This document shows positions 8,012 to 17,456 of a stretch of 64,000 bases of DNA, piece after piece. Position numbers and translations under genes: made by a program. A model generated the notes under the pieces. It saw only the letters and a program-made list of their open reading frames with translations, was not told where the DNA came from and did no database searches. The number at the start of each line of letters is the position of its first letter. Position 1 is the first letter of the stretch. The stretch lies in assembly GCF_007747995.1 (NCBI RefSeq), contig NZ_CP036276.1:5508001-5572000 (forward strand), in the 5' to 3' direction. The stretch is from Symmachiella dynata (GTDB lineage: Bacteria; Planctomycetota; Planctomycetia; Planctomycetales; Planctomycetaceae).

Positions 8012-11000
8012 GTGAAGGAACCTCACTCACACGTTGGCTCAGCAGACGATTCATTATTTGATCAGATTGCAGATGAGATCACCGACCGGTTCAGCCGGGG
8101 CGAAACGCTAGACGTTGAAGAATTCGTCACTCGTTATCCGCAATTTGAGGAGGTCATCCGCCAGCTATTTCCGGCATTGGCCGCATTGGCCTCGCCTGAG
8201 TCAACCCAGTTTCGTGACGACGATCATCCTGAATCGACCGAAAAGATCATTGGCGATTTTCGTCTGATCCGCCAAATTGGCCGCGGCGGCATGGGGATCG
8301 TTTACGAGGCTCAACAAATCTCCTTGCAGAGACGGGTGGCACTCAAGATCCTGCCATTTGCAGCGGTCCTCGACCCGCGTCAATTGCAGCGATTCAAAAT
8401 CGAAGCACAGGCCGCCGCTGGACTGCATCATCCGCACATTGTGCCGGTCCATTCTGTCGGAACCGATCGCGGCGTGCACTATTATGCGATGCAATACGTC
8501 GACGGACAAGATTTAGCAACGGTCCTCAAGCAGTTGCGACTCTCCTTGGTCGACGGCCAAATCGCCGAGCTCCCGGCAGTCACACGCGTCAAAAATGCTG
8601 GTTCATCGCAGGAAGCTGCGAAGTGTGAGATGATCCTCGATCCACAGGCCGGTGGAACCTCGTTTGACACGCAGGCGCACGAAGCAGAGACGGCAGCGCG
8701 CGTGGTCGAAACAAATCGCATTCAATGTCACACGACACAATCGCTGGCTGATCGTCACAACCGCTTTCGTACGATCGCTGAGTTGGGCATTCAGGCGGCC
8801 GAGGCATTAGATTATGCACATCAACGGGGAATCATTCATCGCGACATCAAACCGTCGAATCTGTTGATCGACGGAGAGGGAGTGCTTTGGATCACGGATT
8901 TTGGCTTGGCCCAAATGGAATCTGAAGGCAACCTCACCATGACGGGTGACTTCATTGGGACGCTACAATACATGAGTCCCGAACAGGCACTGGGACATCA
9001 CGAATTGGTCGATCAGCGGACCGACATCTATGCACTTGGGGTCACGCTTTATGAATTGCTGACCTGTCAGCCAATGCTCCCCATGGCAGATAAAGCTGTC
9101 ATGCTTAAAAATATTGCTGTGGAAGAACCGCCGCTGCCCAGCAGTTTCGATCGCACGGTTCCAGCTGACTTGGAGACGATCGTCCTCAAAGCAACGGCAA
9201 AAGACCCCGCGGCACGGTATGCTTCAGCAGGAGCGTTGGCCGATGATTTGCGACACTACCTGGAACTACGGCCCATCCTCGCAAAACGGCCGGGGGTTTG
9301 GGATCGATTTGCCAAGTGGTCGCGACGGAATAACACGCTCGTCTCATCCATAGCTGCGATCTTGCTGATGGCAGTAGTTGCGCTTTCCCTCAGCATGTTT
9401 TTTGTGGCCCGTGCCTATCAAGCAGAGTCGAAGCAACGGAAAATTGCCGAGCGGCAATCACGTCGCGCCGACGACAATCTCACGCACGCCCTGAAGGCTG
9501 TCAACGAAATGCTCACCGAGGTCGCCTCGGATGAAATAGTCGACGTTCCACAAATGGCAACCGTCCGGCGGGAGTTATTGCAAAAGGCGGTCAACTTTTT
9601 AGAGCACTTGTCAGCTGCCGAGGGGGACGTCCCAACCGTACATTACGAAACAGCAAGAGCCTACGTGAAAATCACCAACATTCACGAAGCATTGGGCGAA
9701 TTCGAACAAGCTGAGCAGACCGGCAAGCGTGCGATCGCGATGCTCAAAAAGTTGATCGCCGCAAATCCACGAAATGCCGTCTACCGCGACACGCTGACTG
9801 AAGCATATGGATACCTGGGGACATCCTATTTCCAACGTCGGCCGACATATATGGATGATGCACTGGCCACCTGTAAATTGCGGCTGGATGAAACTCAGAG
9901 TCTGGTGGAGGATTTCCCAGGCGAACTTCGATTTCGTCGTCGTTTCGCAGAAGTTAATACCGACATGGGCAATTTCCACTGGGAAGCCCAGCATCAACAT
10001 GAAGCGGAAATCTATCTGCGCAAGGCGGTGCGTATTTGGAACGAGATAAAGTCTGAGTATCCCAACGCCGCCGATGGACCGGACGAAGCGCATTGTCGCC
10101 AATGGTTGGGAACGATGTTGCTGCGCACGTTACACTTTGATGAAGCCGAACTGGAGCTGTTGTTCGCAAATCGTGTCTATGAGCAATTGGTGCAAGACCA
10201 ACCCAATAACACGGATATCCGCGGGCGACTCGCCCAGAATCGGTCCTATTTGGGGCAGCTTTATTTTCGACAAGGGGACTACAACCGCTCCGGTGAATTT
10301 CGGCGAAAAGCGACTCAATTGCGGGAATTGCTCGCCGAGGAATTCCCCAACGTTTACGAGCATAAGCGTCGCTTGGCGATCTGCTATGAAAATCTGATTT
10401 TAACGCTTGGAAGAGAACAGAAGTTTGATGAAGCCCGCGTGCAAATGGAAAAACAGCGAATATTGCGCCGGGATATTTCGATACGCTTTCCGCAACTCCC
10501 TGGAAAACCAGGGGGAATCGGCTGGGGACCCTGTGACTTGGCGACAATGATGTATGACACAGGCCATATCGATCTTGCGCGGCAATATTTTTCTCAAGCC
10601 TTGCAAGACTTTGAAACGGACGTGGAACATTTCCCACAACATTTTAAAGCACAACATTGGCTGTCGTGGTTACTCGTAAGATGTCCGATCAGCGAACTTC
10701 GTGATCCGCACAAAGCGCTTCCGCTTGCAAAACAAGCCACCCTGACGAGGCCTGACGATGGCGATGCCATGTGCGTGTTGGGCGTGGCGGAATATCGCTG
10801 TGGCCAGGTTGAACAAGCCGTCACCACATTGAATCGAGCGATCGAACTATCTAATAACGACGCCGCGGTCGTCGCCCAATACGTACTCGCCATGATCGAC
10901 TGGGAACAAGATCGTCGCGACGAAGCGGTTCGCCGGTTCTCTGAGACTGCAACTCTCAAGTCCGCGGCGCTAGAGCACGATCCGACTCTGAAGTGGATGC

Positions 11001-11047
11001 ACGACGAAGCAGCCCTGCTCTTAGACCTGACGACCAACGGCAAATGA
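8012..11047 (+). CDS. Membrane-anchored Ser/Thr protein kinase with C-terminal TPR repeats
   Basis: This 1,011-residue Hanks-type kinase starts at a GTG with GAGGAG (8001-8006) five bases upstream. An N-terminal ~75-residue acidic helical region (FVTRYPQFEEVIRQLFP) is typical of planctomycete kinases. The glycine loop GRGGMGIVYEA spans 90-100, with Lys112 in VALKIL, HRDIKPSN at 276-283, DFGLA at 296-300 and GT...MSPEQA near 316-326. All catalytic residues are present. An unusual ~80-residue insert (about 174-252) separates the hinge from helix E. A transmembrane helix at about 442-466 divides the cytoplasmic kinase from a long outward TPR-rich region (about 500-1000), probably a sensor or protein-docking platform. 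The target is unknown. Confidence 0.93.
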   Translation: MKEPHSHVGSADDSLFDQIADEITDRFSRGETLDVEEFVTRYPQFEEVIRQLFPALAALASPESTQFRDDDHPESTEKIIGDFRLIRQIGRGGMGIVYEAQQISLQRRVALKILPFAAVLDPRQLQRFKIEAQAAAGLHHPHIVPVHSVGTDRGVHYYAMQYVDGQDLATVLKQLRLSLVDGQIAELPAVTRVKNAGSSQEAAKCEMILDPQAGGTSFDTQAHEAETAARVVETNRIQCHTTQSLADRHNRFRTIAELGIQAAEALDYAHQRGIIHRDIKPSNLLIDGEGVLWITDFGLAQMESEGNLTMTGDFIGTLQYMSPEQALGHHELVDQRTDIYALGVTLYELLTCQPMLPMADKAVMLKNIAVEEPPLPSSFDRTVPADLETIVLKATAKDPAARYASAGALADDLRHYLELRPILAKRPGVWDRFAKWSRRNNTLVSSIAAILLMAVVALSLSMFFVARAYQAESKQRKIAERQSRRADDNLTHALKAVNEMLTEVASDEIVDVPQMATVRRELLQKAVNFLEHLSAAEGDVPTVHYETARAYVKITNIHEALGEFEQAEQTGKRAIAMLKKLIAANPRNAVYRDTLTEAYGYLGTSYFQRRPTYMDDALATCKLRLDETQSLVEDFPGELRFRRRFAEVNTDMGNFHWEAQHQHEAEIYLRKAVRIWNEIKSEYPNAADGPDEAHCRQWLGTMLLRTLHFDEAELELLFANRVYEQLVQDQPNNTDIRGRLAQNRSYLGQLYFRQGDYNRSGEFRRKATQLRELLAEEFPNVYEHKRRLAICYENLILTLGREQKFDEARVQMEKQRILRRDISIRFPQLPGKPGGIGWGPCDLATMMYDTGHIDLARQYFSQALQDFETDVEHFPQHFKAQHWLSWLLVRCPISELRDPHKALPLAKQATLTRPDDGDAMCVLGVAEYRCGQVEQAVTTLNRAIELSNNDAAVVAQYVLAMIDWEQDRRDEAVRRFSETATLKSAALEHDPTLKWMHDEAALLLDLTTNGK

Positions 11048-11174
11048 TGTCGACAGCCATACGCGCAGCATCGCGCCGCAAAATCATCGCTACCATTGTG
11101 CGCGACCGGTCAGATCGTCAACATACTATCGTGTTCACAACAATTTTCCTGTTATTCAGCTTTGATTAGGCACT

Positions 11175-12110
11175 ATGACCGACACACTCGACGTCCATCC
11201 CGCCTCGCCCGATGAAGTCGTTGTTGCCCACCGCAATGTTTACGATATCTGGAGCAAAGGCCGTTCACTCGAAGAACATATTCAATACCGCCTCAATGCC
11301 GATCCGCACCGTCGGGCGACATGGTTTGTGGGCTGCGCCGGCAGGCATGTTGCAACTTCGCTGGGAAGCTATCCCGTCGAGTTTCAAGTGCGTGGCGAAA
11401 CAATTCCCGGTTTTGCAATCGGGTCAGTCTACACCTGCGGCGAATATCGTGGCAAAGGCTACGCGGCAAAGCTGATTGAAGGGGTCGAGCAGCAACTCGC
11501 CGAGCGCGGTATGCGGTTGTCAATTCTTTATTCCGACATCGCCGCCGAATATTACGCCGCAATGGGCTATCGACTCTGCCCCGCCTCGGCCGGTTGGCGT
11601 TATCTCTCCACGGTCACCAAGTCGAACACCGACGAGATTTTGACCGAATTCCAGGAAGCCGACGACTTCGCCGCGATGTCGGCCATGTACCACGACTACC
11701 ATGGAGCGACACCGTTTTCGATTCGCCGCAGCGACGACTATTGGCGGGCGATGTCCAGCAAGTTTCCCGAGGACCGCTTTTTCTGGTTGAAAGCCGAAGA
11801 CGGATCGAACCGCGGCTACGTCCGTTTGACTCCGGATCCCCACGGCTGGCGCATCCTAGATTACGCCTGTGCGGACCAAACCAATGAATCGTTGTCGGCA
11901 TTGTACCAAGCCGTACTGTCCCTGACTGCCGGATGGGACGTCGATCGCTGCGGGGGTTGGTTGCCGAACAATCCGATCACAAACGATCTCTTCGAAGTGA
12001 AGGACCGCAAATCAGAAATCACGATGATCAAATCGCTCGACCCAGCGCTGGTGATCGACGACGAAATCATCGCCGCCGCTGATCGTTTCTGTGAAATGGA
12101 TCACGTGTAG
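11175..12110 (+). CDS. GNAT-family N-acetyltransferase (Eis-like architecture)
   Basis: This is a 311-residue cytoplasmic protein. The N-terminal half holds a GNAT core with the acetyl-CoA pyrophosphate-binding motif GEYRGKGYAAKLI (R-x-x-G-x-A type), then RLSILYSDIAAEYYAAMGYRL, which is typical of motif B. The C-terminal half resembles the second GNAT-like domain of Eis-type enzymes. The acceptor (amine, antibiotic or protein lysine) cannot be told from the sequence. It stands alone, with 127 bp separating it from the kinase gene, where I see no terminator. Confidence 0.85.
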   Translation: MTDTLDVHPASPDEVVVAHRNVYDIWSKGRSLEEHIQYRLNADPHRRATWFVGCAGRHVATSLGSYPVEFQVRGETIPGFAIGSVYTCGEYRGKGYAAKLIEGVEQQLAERGMRLSILYSDIAAEYYAAMGYRLCPASAGWRYLSTVTKSNTDEILTEFQEADDFAAMSAMYHDYHGATPFSIRRSDDYWRAMSSKFPEDRFFWLKAEDGSNRGYVRLTPDPHGWRILDYACADQTNESLSALYQAVLSLTAGWDVDRCGGWLPNNPITNDLFEVKDRKSEITMIKSLDPALVIDDEIIAAADRFCEMDHV

Positions 12111-12123
12111 GCGGGGAGACGGG

Positions 12124-12260
12124 GAGGCTTAAGGCGTGAGGTGACAGGCCTGAGGGCTGGTTGATGCAGGTCGGTTAAACTGCTGTGAGCCTTATAGAGA
12201 TTGATCGATTTCCCTTCGACTTCTCAACGGCCAACCCTCACGCCTGTCGCCTCAAGCCTC
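12124..12260. repeat. Dispersed inverted repeat, CTCACGCCTGTC family
   Basis: The right arm (about 12235-12260, CCCTCACGCCTGTCGCCTC...) is the imperfect reverse complement of the left arm (about 12124-12157). Its best block is 19 bp with two mismatches (12138-12156). A second copy of the same kind flanks the gap at 23416-23670. It lies between the convergent acetyltransferase and dus genes. Confidence 0.65.
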
Positions 12261-12265
12261 AAACC

Positions 12266-13309
12266 TTATCCCACTTCATCGACCACCGGTAAGCAGCCGG
12301 GTAAGTCTTCGGCGTACCAAGTCTCGAGGACGTCTTGCCATTGTTCGTCACTACGCGCCACGGCGAAGGCGTTGCGCACCTGTTCGCCCTGGGGATGCAG
12401 CCGGGCGTATTTGATGCCGAATTTGCGCATCACGCCGCACGCGCGGTGCGGATCGTAGATTTCATGCGCCAATGCAAAATGTTCGCGGATCATATCCCGT
12501 TGTTCAAACACTGTTGGCGGAGGCAGTTCACGGCCGGCAAACAGGGCCCGGGCCTGCGCGAAGACCCACGGGTTTCCGATTGCCCCCCGCGCGACGGTTA
12601 CGCCATCGACACCGGTGTACTGCATCATTTCCAAACAGGCGGCGGCGGAGAATAGATCACCGCTCCCCAGCACCACACGCGGGCCGGCATGTGTTTTTAA
12701 TTCGCGGAGAAATTCCCAACGGCTCGGTCCGTCATAACGCTGCATCACCGTCCGGCCATGCACGGTGATGGCAGCGACGCCAATTTCATAGGCGGCATCG
12801 AAGATCTCGTAAAACTTGTCGCGACTTTCCGCTGAATCGTCGATCCCCCGTCGCATCTTGACCGTCACCGGAATCGCATCCGGGACTGCATCACGCACAC
12901 GCTGCATGATTTCGATCGCTGTCGCCGGTTGGCTGAGATGAAAACCGCCGCGACAACGGCCGAGCACTTTTTTCACCGGACATCCAAAGTTGATGTCGAT
13001 CACGTCAAAACCCGCTTCGACAAGCCGCACCGCCGCCGGACCAAACTGCTCTGGCTCCGCCCCCATCAACTGGCCGCCGACAGGATGTTCCTCAGCGGAA
13101 ATCATCAAATGATGCCGCGTCTTCTCGCGGTTTTTGAGCGACGTGATAAACCGATCCAACATCACTTCACAAATCGTATACGGCGCCCCGCACCTCCGGG
13201 CGATCACACGCATTGGCCAATCGCTATACCCCGAAAGCGCCGCCTGCACGACCGGAAAGTCGAGCGCCAGCGGGCCAATTCGTAACGGTGAAGTCAACGT
13301 CTTGGTCAT
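12266..13309 (-). CDS. dus: tRNA-dihydrouridine synthase
   Basis: This is a 347-residue FMN enzyme that reduces uridines in the D-loop of tRNA using NADPH. The TIM-barrel opening PLALDFPVVQAALSGYSD and the hallmark DINFGCPVKKV carry the catalytic Cys110. TVKMRRGIDDS and ITVHGRTVMQRYDG are also family motifs, the latter near the flavin/substrate site. The length fits the DusB-like group, but which uridine is modified cannot be decided. The gene is monocistronic on the minus strand. Confidence 0.93.
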   Translation of the reverse strand: MTKTLTSPLRIGPLALDFPVVQAALSGYSDWPMRVIARRCGAPYTICEVMLDRFITSLKNREKTRHHLMISAEEHPVGGQLMGAEPEQFGPAAVRLVEAGFDVIDINFGCPVKKVLGRCRGGFHLSQPATAIEIMQRVRDAVPDAIPVTVKMRRGIDDSAESRDKFYEIFDAAYEIGVAAITVHGRTVMQRYDGPSRWEFLRELKTHAGPRVVLGSGDLFSAAACLEMMQYTGVDGVTVARGAIGNPWVFAQARALFAGRELPPPTVFEQRDMIREHFALAHEIYDPHRACGVMRKFGIKYARLHPQGEQVRNAFAVARSDEQWQDVLETWYAEDLPGCLPVVDEVG

Positions 13310-14004
13310 GCAAACATATCGCCAACTAATAGATTCCCAAACCGACGGCTTTGCCGTCGTTCACAGTTCTCCGGTCGCAACGCAAGCTACGCCAGTTGCC
13401 CCTGCCCTTCATTCTTCTTCAGCGCGCGTCCGCAATACTAGCCAGCACCTCGAATAAAACCCAATCCAAGACCTCGACCCATTCAACCACGACAACTAGA
13501 AACACCCCATTCGCCCCAGCTTGACTGTGTCTGGGCAATTCAGAACCGCCTCGTACGGTGGACAGGATTGCACCTATTTCGCAGTTTTGGGAAAATACAA
13601 AAACCTTTCCGGCTGTTGCTTGACGATTGGCCCGCGAAACCAAATCATGGACGCCAGTAATTACCCCTAGGGCGCGGCACAGACCATTCGCGGTCATCGC
13701 GTCCACTGAAATTCGATCGTTCCCTGACTTAAGCTCGTAATCGACTGGGAACATCTTGGCGTAGCGGTTGTGGCATTTCAAGCATATGCCGTGCGGCGGA
13801 CCAATTCTAAGTTCGCTGAATCGAACGCCCCCAAAATTATCATTGTTGTGCTCAAGTTGTTGCTATTGGCGAACATCAAGACAGAGCGTCACGGCAGACC
13901 CACTGAACAGATTTTGTACTCAGGCAAGTTTGTAAACCTTTCGTGTTCACAAGCCGCCCCATGCAGAGTTTGCTCTCAGCACCAGACTAACAAGGAGAGT
14001 CTCT
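13310..14004. other. 695-bp intergenic region with no convincing intact gene
   Basis: This gap lies between the divergent dus and thioredoxin-WD40-LRR genes, so promoters for both probably lie here. It is less GC-rich than its surroundings near 13810-13970. Its only protein-like stretch is the possible remnant described at 13419-13858 on the minus strand. A ribosome binding site AAGGAG lies at 13992-13997. Confidence 0.6.
13419..13858 (-). pseudogene. Possible gene remnant with HNH-like Cys/His motif
   Basis: The frame is open for about 145 codons but has no good start; it begins after an in-frame stop near 13859, and only a TTG at 13781 could initiate. It reads ...SELRIGPPHGICLKCHNRYAKM..., a CxxCH-containing stretch reminiscent of HNH-nuclease or zinc-binding domains. 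The rest becomes low-information and hydrophobic. It may be a decayed fragment, or chance coding capacity. Confidence 0.25.
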
Positions 14005-16191
14005 TTGTCCAAGACGTCCCCCTACTGCATCGTCAGCCGGTTATTCGTTTATTCAATTCTCGTATTTGCTACATCGAGTCATTTCGCCGTCGCCGCTGAC
14101 AGCCAGCCTACCGACATGACGGATGACATGGCGCAGCTGGATATACAAGTCGGTTTAGAACCGGGAAACATTGCTCCCACATTCACAGCGACCGATTTGG
14201 ATGGCAAGACCATCGACCTCCAAAAAATCGCCGGCGAATCGAAGTACATTCTGCTCGATTTCTGGGCCTCTTATTGCGGACCGTGCCGGGCGGAATTCCC
14301 GCACTTGCGGAAACTCAATGCGGATTACAAAGATCGCGGTTTACAGATTATCGGCGTCTGTTCCGATACCGATCGCGACACGGCAGCGCGAGCGGCTGAA
14401 CAAGCTGAGCTGAACTACCCGCATGTGTATCATGCGGATCAGGCCCAACAATCGGTCACCACTCTGTATCAAGTAACGGGCATTCCCCAGACGTATATTT
14501 TAGATAGCAACTTGCGCGTCGTCGCCAAGGGCTTGCGGGGATCGTCACTCGAACACCGGATCGAAGAACTGTTCCTCGACGCCGATCTGGCGAACCTCAA
14601 GCCCAACGATCAAGTGGTTGTCGCTAAGGACAAAGCACCGCTCAAAGTGATCAACGATGTGCTGGCCGAACTCCCCAAAGGGCAACAACTCAAAGTGGTG
14701 TCGACCCAAGGAGATTGGATTTGGACCTATGTCGATCGAGATGGCAAGCGAACCAAAGGTTGGATCAACGCCAAGCTGATTGCCCTGGCCAATGATTCCG
14801 AAAGTCCCGCGCAAGCCAAAGATGAAGCGCTGGACGGTCATATGAGCGGCAGCAAGGCGGATTCTGCTGGCAACAATGTGCTGCTGACTTCTGAGCAAGG
14901 TTCCAGTGAAGGGAAAGTGAAACCGGCGAAATTAGAATCCCCCGCGCCGCCCGCCCCTGCCACTCCCGAACCGGCCGATTGGGAATTACAAAATCCGGAT
15001 GAAATGCCACGGCTGTTTGAATTTGCCGGGACACGTAATTTGAAATCTGACCTGACCGATGAAGCGGTCGGTGAAATTGGCCGCTTCAAACTCACGGGAA
15101 CCGATATGACCTGCGCGGCGGTTGCTCCCGACGGACGCTTTGTCGTTTCGGGTGGGAATGACTCCGTGATTCGCTTGTGGGATGCGGTCACCGGTCGGGA
15201 AATCCGACAATTCAAAGGACACGAAGCCAAGATTTTAACGTTGGCTTTCTCAGCGGACGGACAGCACATTCTGTCGGGAAGCACCGATGCCAGCGTACGG
15301 TTGTGGGATGTGGAGTCGGGCAGCCAACTGCATTCTTATACGGGCCATGAATCGGATGTGATCAGCGTTGCGTTTGCGCCGGGGGGACGTTTTGCGACGT
15401 CGACCGGTCGGGACAATACATTGCGGATGTGGAAGTTACCCGCCGCAACCATGCACACCCAATCCGAGAACGTCCCGGCCGATCATATTGTCCGGCGACT
15501 CATTGTGGATGAGCCTAAACAGATCACTGCTGCCCAGGTCGACCCCAAGACCCTCGATGGCGAAGTGAAGCTCAACGCGGCCGGTCATATTGTGGCAATC
15601 GATTTTCGGACGTCGCGTGCCAACAACGCCACGTTGAAACAACTTTGCGATTTGAAACATTTGGAAACTCTCTATATCTACGGTCCAAACATCACCGATG
15701 CCGGTTTGGAGTCGCTGCGCGGCCTGACGCAACTGAAGCATCTCTGGTTGACGGCCACGAACATCACCGATGCCGGGATGCGTTCACTGAGCGGTCTAGG
15801 TCAATTAGAAAGCCTCGTCCTCTCGCATTGCGATGGCGTGAGCGATGCCGGATTGGCTCACATCGAGAAATTGACCACGCTCAAAGACTTGTGGCTCAAT
15901 GAAACGCATGTGACCGACCGCGGCTTAAAGCACCTCGCTGGGATGACGGATCTGGAAATGCTGGTCCTGCCCGGAAACGACGGCATCACCGATGACGGGT
16001 TGAAGCACCTCAGCAAATTGACCAACCTACGGGACCTGTGGCTCAACGGCGCGAACGTCAGCGACAAAGGTTTAACACTTGTGGCTCAGTTGGACCGGCT
16101 GCAATTTGTCGACGCCGGCCAAACACAAATCACAGCCATGGGTGCCCGGCAATTCCAACAGCAATTGCCGTCATGCGACTTGGAGTACTAA
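14005..16191 (+). CDS. Secreted fusion: TlpA-type thioredoxin + SH3-like + three WD40 repeats + leucine-rich repeats
   Basis: This 728-residue protein starts at TTG, chosen because AAGGAG (13992-13997) lies seven bases upstream and a signal peptide follows (to about residue 31). Residues 50-190 are a TlpA/AhpC-like thioredoxin domain with active site C91-G-P-C94 and the cis-proline loop GIPQTY. Residues 200-262 look like an SH3-type domain ending in GWINAKLI. A Pro/Ala/Lys-rich linker spans about 295-330. Three WD40 blades occupy 362-476 (for example SVIRLWDAVTGREI). Degenerate LRRs of the ITDAGL type fill about 535-728. Three blades alone do not close a propeller, so partner blades or dimerisation are likely. 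It may act as a periplasmic disulfide or redox protein tethered to partners. The role is inferred. Confidence 0.85.
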   Translation: MSKTSPYCIVSRLFVYSILVFATSSHFAVAADSQPTDMTDDMAQLDIQVGLEPGNIAPTFTATDLDGKTIDLQKIAGESKYILLDFWASYCGPCRAEFPHLRKLNADYKDRGLQIIGVCSDTDRDTAARAAEQAELNYPHVYHADQAQQSVTTLYQVTGIPQTYILDSNLRVVAKGLRGSSLEHRIEELFLDADLANLKPNDQVVVAKDKAPLKVINDVLAELPKGQQLKVVSTQGDWIWTYVDRDGKRTKGWINAKLIALANDSESPAQAKDEALDGHMSGSKADSAGNNVLLTSEQGSSEGKVKPAKLESPAPPAPATPEPADWELQNPDEMPRLFEFAGTRNLKSDLTDEAVGEIGRFKLTGTDMTCAAVAPDGRFVVSGGNDSVIRLWDAVTGREIRQFKGHEAKILTLAFSADGQHILSGSTDASVRLWDVESGSQLHSYTGHESDVISVAFAPGGRFATSTGRDNTLRMWKLPAATMHTQSENVPADHIVRRLIVDEPKQITAAQVDPKTLDGEVKLNAAGHIVAIDFRTSRANNATLKQLCDLKHLETLYIYGPNITDAGLESLRGLTQLKHLWLTATNITDAGMRSLSGLGQLESLVLSHCDGVSDAGLAHIEKLTTLKDLWLNETHVTDRGLKHLAGMTDLEMLVLPGNDGITDDGLKHLSKLTNLRDLWLNGANVSDKGLTLVAQLDRLQFVDAGQTQITAMGARQFQQQLPSCDLEY

Positions 16192-16532
16192 TTCCCGATA
16201 GCGACCGGCAGCCTGCCGGTTGTGCTCTCGCTGAGAAGAACATAGAGAGCGCTGAATGGATGTACGAATCTGTCGTACTGCATAGAACCAGAGACGTCTG
16301 GGTGGCTGGGGACGGACGAAGTCCGCCCCCAGTTTCTAAGGCGTAGGGACGTCAAACGACCTGGGGCGAGCGAATGCTCGACCCCAGCCACACAGAGACT
16401 GACATTTTTCGCTAGTCTGTGCCCTACGGCACTGTGCGGGTGAGAATTGCGTGTTGAGTCGACGCGCAGTTAATTGGCTCGTTAGAATCACGGTTTCTCT
16501 GAATAACCAGCCACCGTGTTCGACGGACTGAT
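16192..16532. repeat. 341-bp intergenic region with CTGGGGCGAGCGAATGCTCG-type palindromic element
   Basis: The 10-bp perfect inverted arms GTGGCTGGGG (16302-16311) and CCCCAGCCAC (16382-16391) enclose two smaller hairpins (GGACGAAGTCC and CGAGCGAATGCTCG). No gene is seen. It separates two same-strand genes, so it may also act in transcription termination. Confidence 0.6.
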
Positions 16533-17417
16533 ATGCCGACTCGCATTCGACAACTTCTGGAGATGATCCGCTTTAGCCATACGCTGTTTGCGCTGCCCTT
16601 TGCGCTGTTGGCAGCGGGGATGGCGTGGTGGAAGAATAGCCAAGAGGGCATCCCCTTTCGCTGGCAGGACCTAGCGGGCATTTTGTTGTGCATGGTGTTC
16701 GCGCGGTCGGCGGCGATGGCCTTTAATCGGCTGGCGGACCGGAAAATCGATGCGGACAATCCTCGCACGGCCGGTCGGCATTTGCCCGCCGGGTTATTGT
16801 CGTTGCCAACCGTCGTGACTTTCACGGTCATCTGTGGCGTGGGGTTTGTAGCTTCGACGCTGCTATTTCTGCCCAACCGTTTGCCGCTGTTGCTCTCGCT
16901 GCCGGTGTTAGCGTTTTTGTGCGGCTACTCCTATGCGAAACGCTTTACCGCTTGGTGCCATTACTGGTTGTCCGCCGCATTAATGCTTTCGCCGATTGCC
17001 GCTTGGATCGCCATTCGCGGCAACGTCGAATGGCCGCCGGTACTATTGGGGCTGGTCGTATTTTTCTGGGTCGGCGGCTTCGACATTATCTACGCTTGCC
17101 AGGATACCGACTTCGATCGCGACCGGCGTTTGCACAGCCTTCCCGCGCGGTTGGGAATCCCAGCGGCGTTAAGACTGGCGATGCTCAGCCATGTGCTGAT
17201 GGTGGTCTGCCTGTTCGGACTATGGTACGTTGCCGAGTTGGGGCCGGTGTTTTTCGTCGGAGCCTGCTTGGTTGCCGTCTTATTGGCCTATGAACATTGG
17301 TTGGTCCGCCCCGATGATCTGACACGGGTGAACATTGCTTTTTTTCAAGTCAACATCATCATCAGCATGGGGTTGTTGGTCGTGGGCCTCGCCGATTTGT
17401 GGTGGACGGCACACTAG
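16533..17417 (+). CDS. UbiA-family prenyltransferase (futalosine-pathway MqnP-like or MenA/UbiA-like)
   Basis: This 294-residue integral membrane enzyme should transfer a polyprenyl chain to an aromatic acceptor. The first Asp-rich motif is N65-R-L-A-D69-R-K-I-D73, and the second is DTDFDRDRR near residue 190; both bind Mg-diphosphate. About eight to nine transmembrane helices are evident. The NRLADRKIDADNPRTAGR wording matches the UbiA group used in menaquinone synthesis by the futalosine route, which planctomycetes commonly have. That assignment is inferred, because no other mqn gene is nearby. An unknown membrane protein follows 39 bp downstream and may share its transcript. Confidence 0.85.
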   Translation: MPTRIRQLLEMIRFSHTLFALPFALLAAGMAWWKNSQEGIPFRWQDLAGILLCMVFARSAAMAFNRLADRKIDADNPRTAGRHLPAGLLSLPTVVTFTVICGVGFVASTLLFLPNRLPLLLSLPVLAFLCGYSYAKRFTAWCHYWLSAALMLSPIAAWIAIRGNVEWPPVLLGLVVFFWVGGFDIIYACQDTDFDRDRRLHSLPARLGIPAALRLAMLSHVLMVVCLFGLWYVAELGPVFFVGACLVAVLLAYEHWLVRPDDLTRVNIAFFQVNIIISMGLLVVGLADLWWTAH

Positions 17418-17456
17418 CGCTCCTACGAGTCCTTCTATCACGGAGCATGACGTCCT

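Noticed and set aside
13785-13830. tRNA-like GTTCGATTC string on the minus strand
   Set aside because: No acceptor stem, anticodon arm or D-loop could be built around it.
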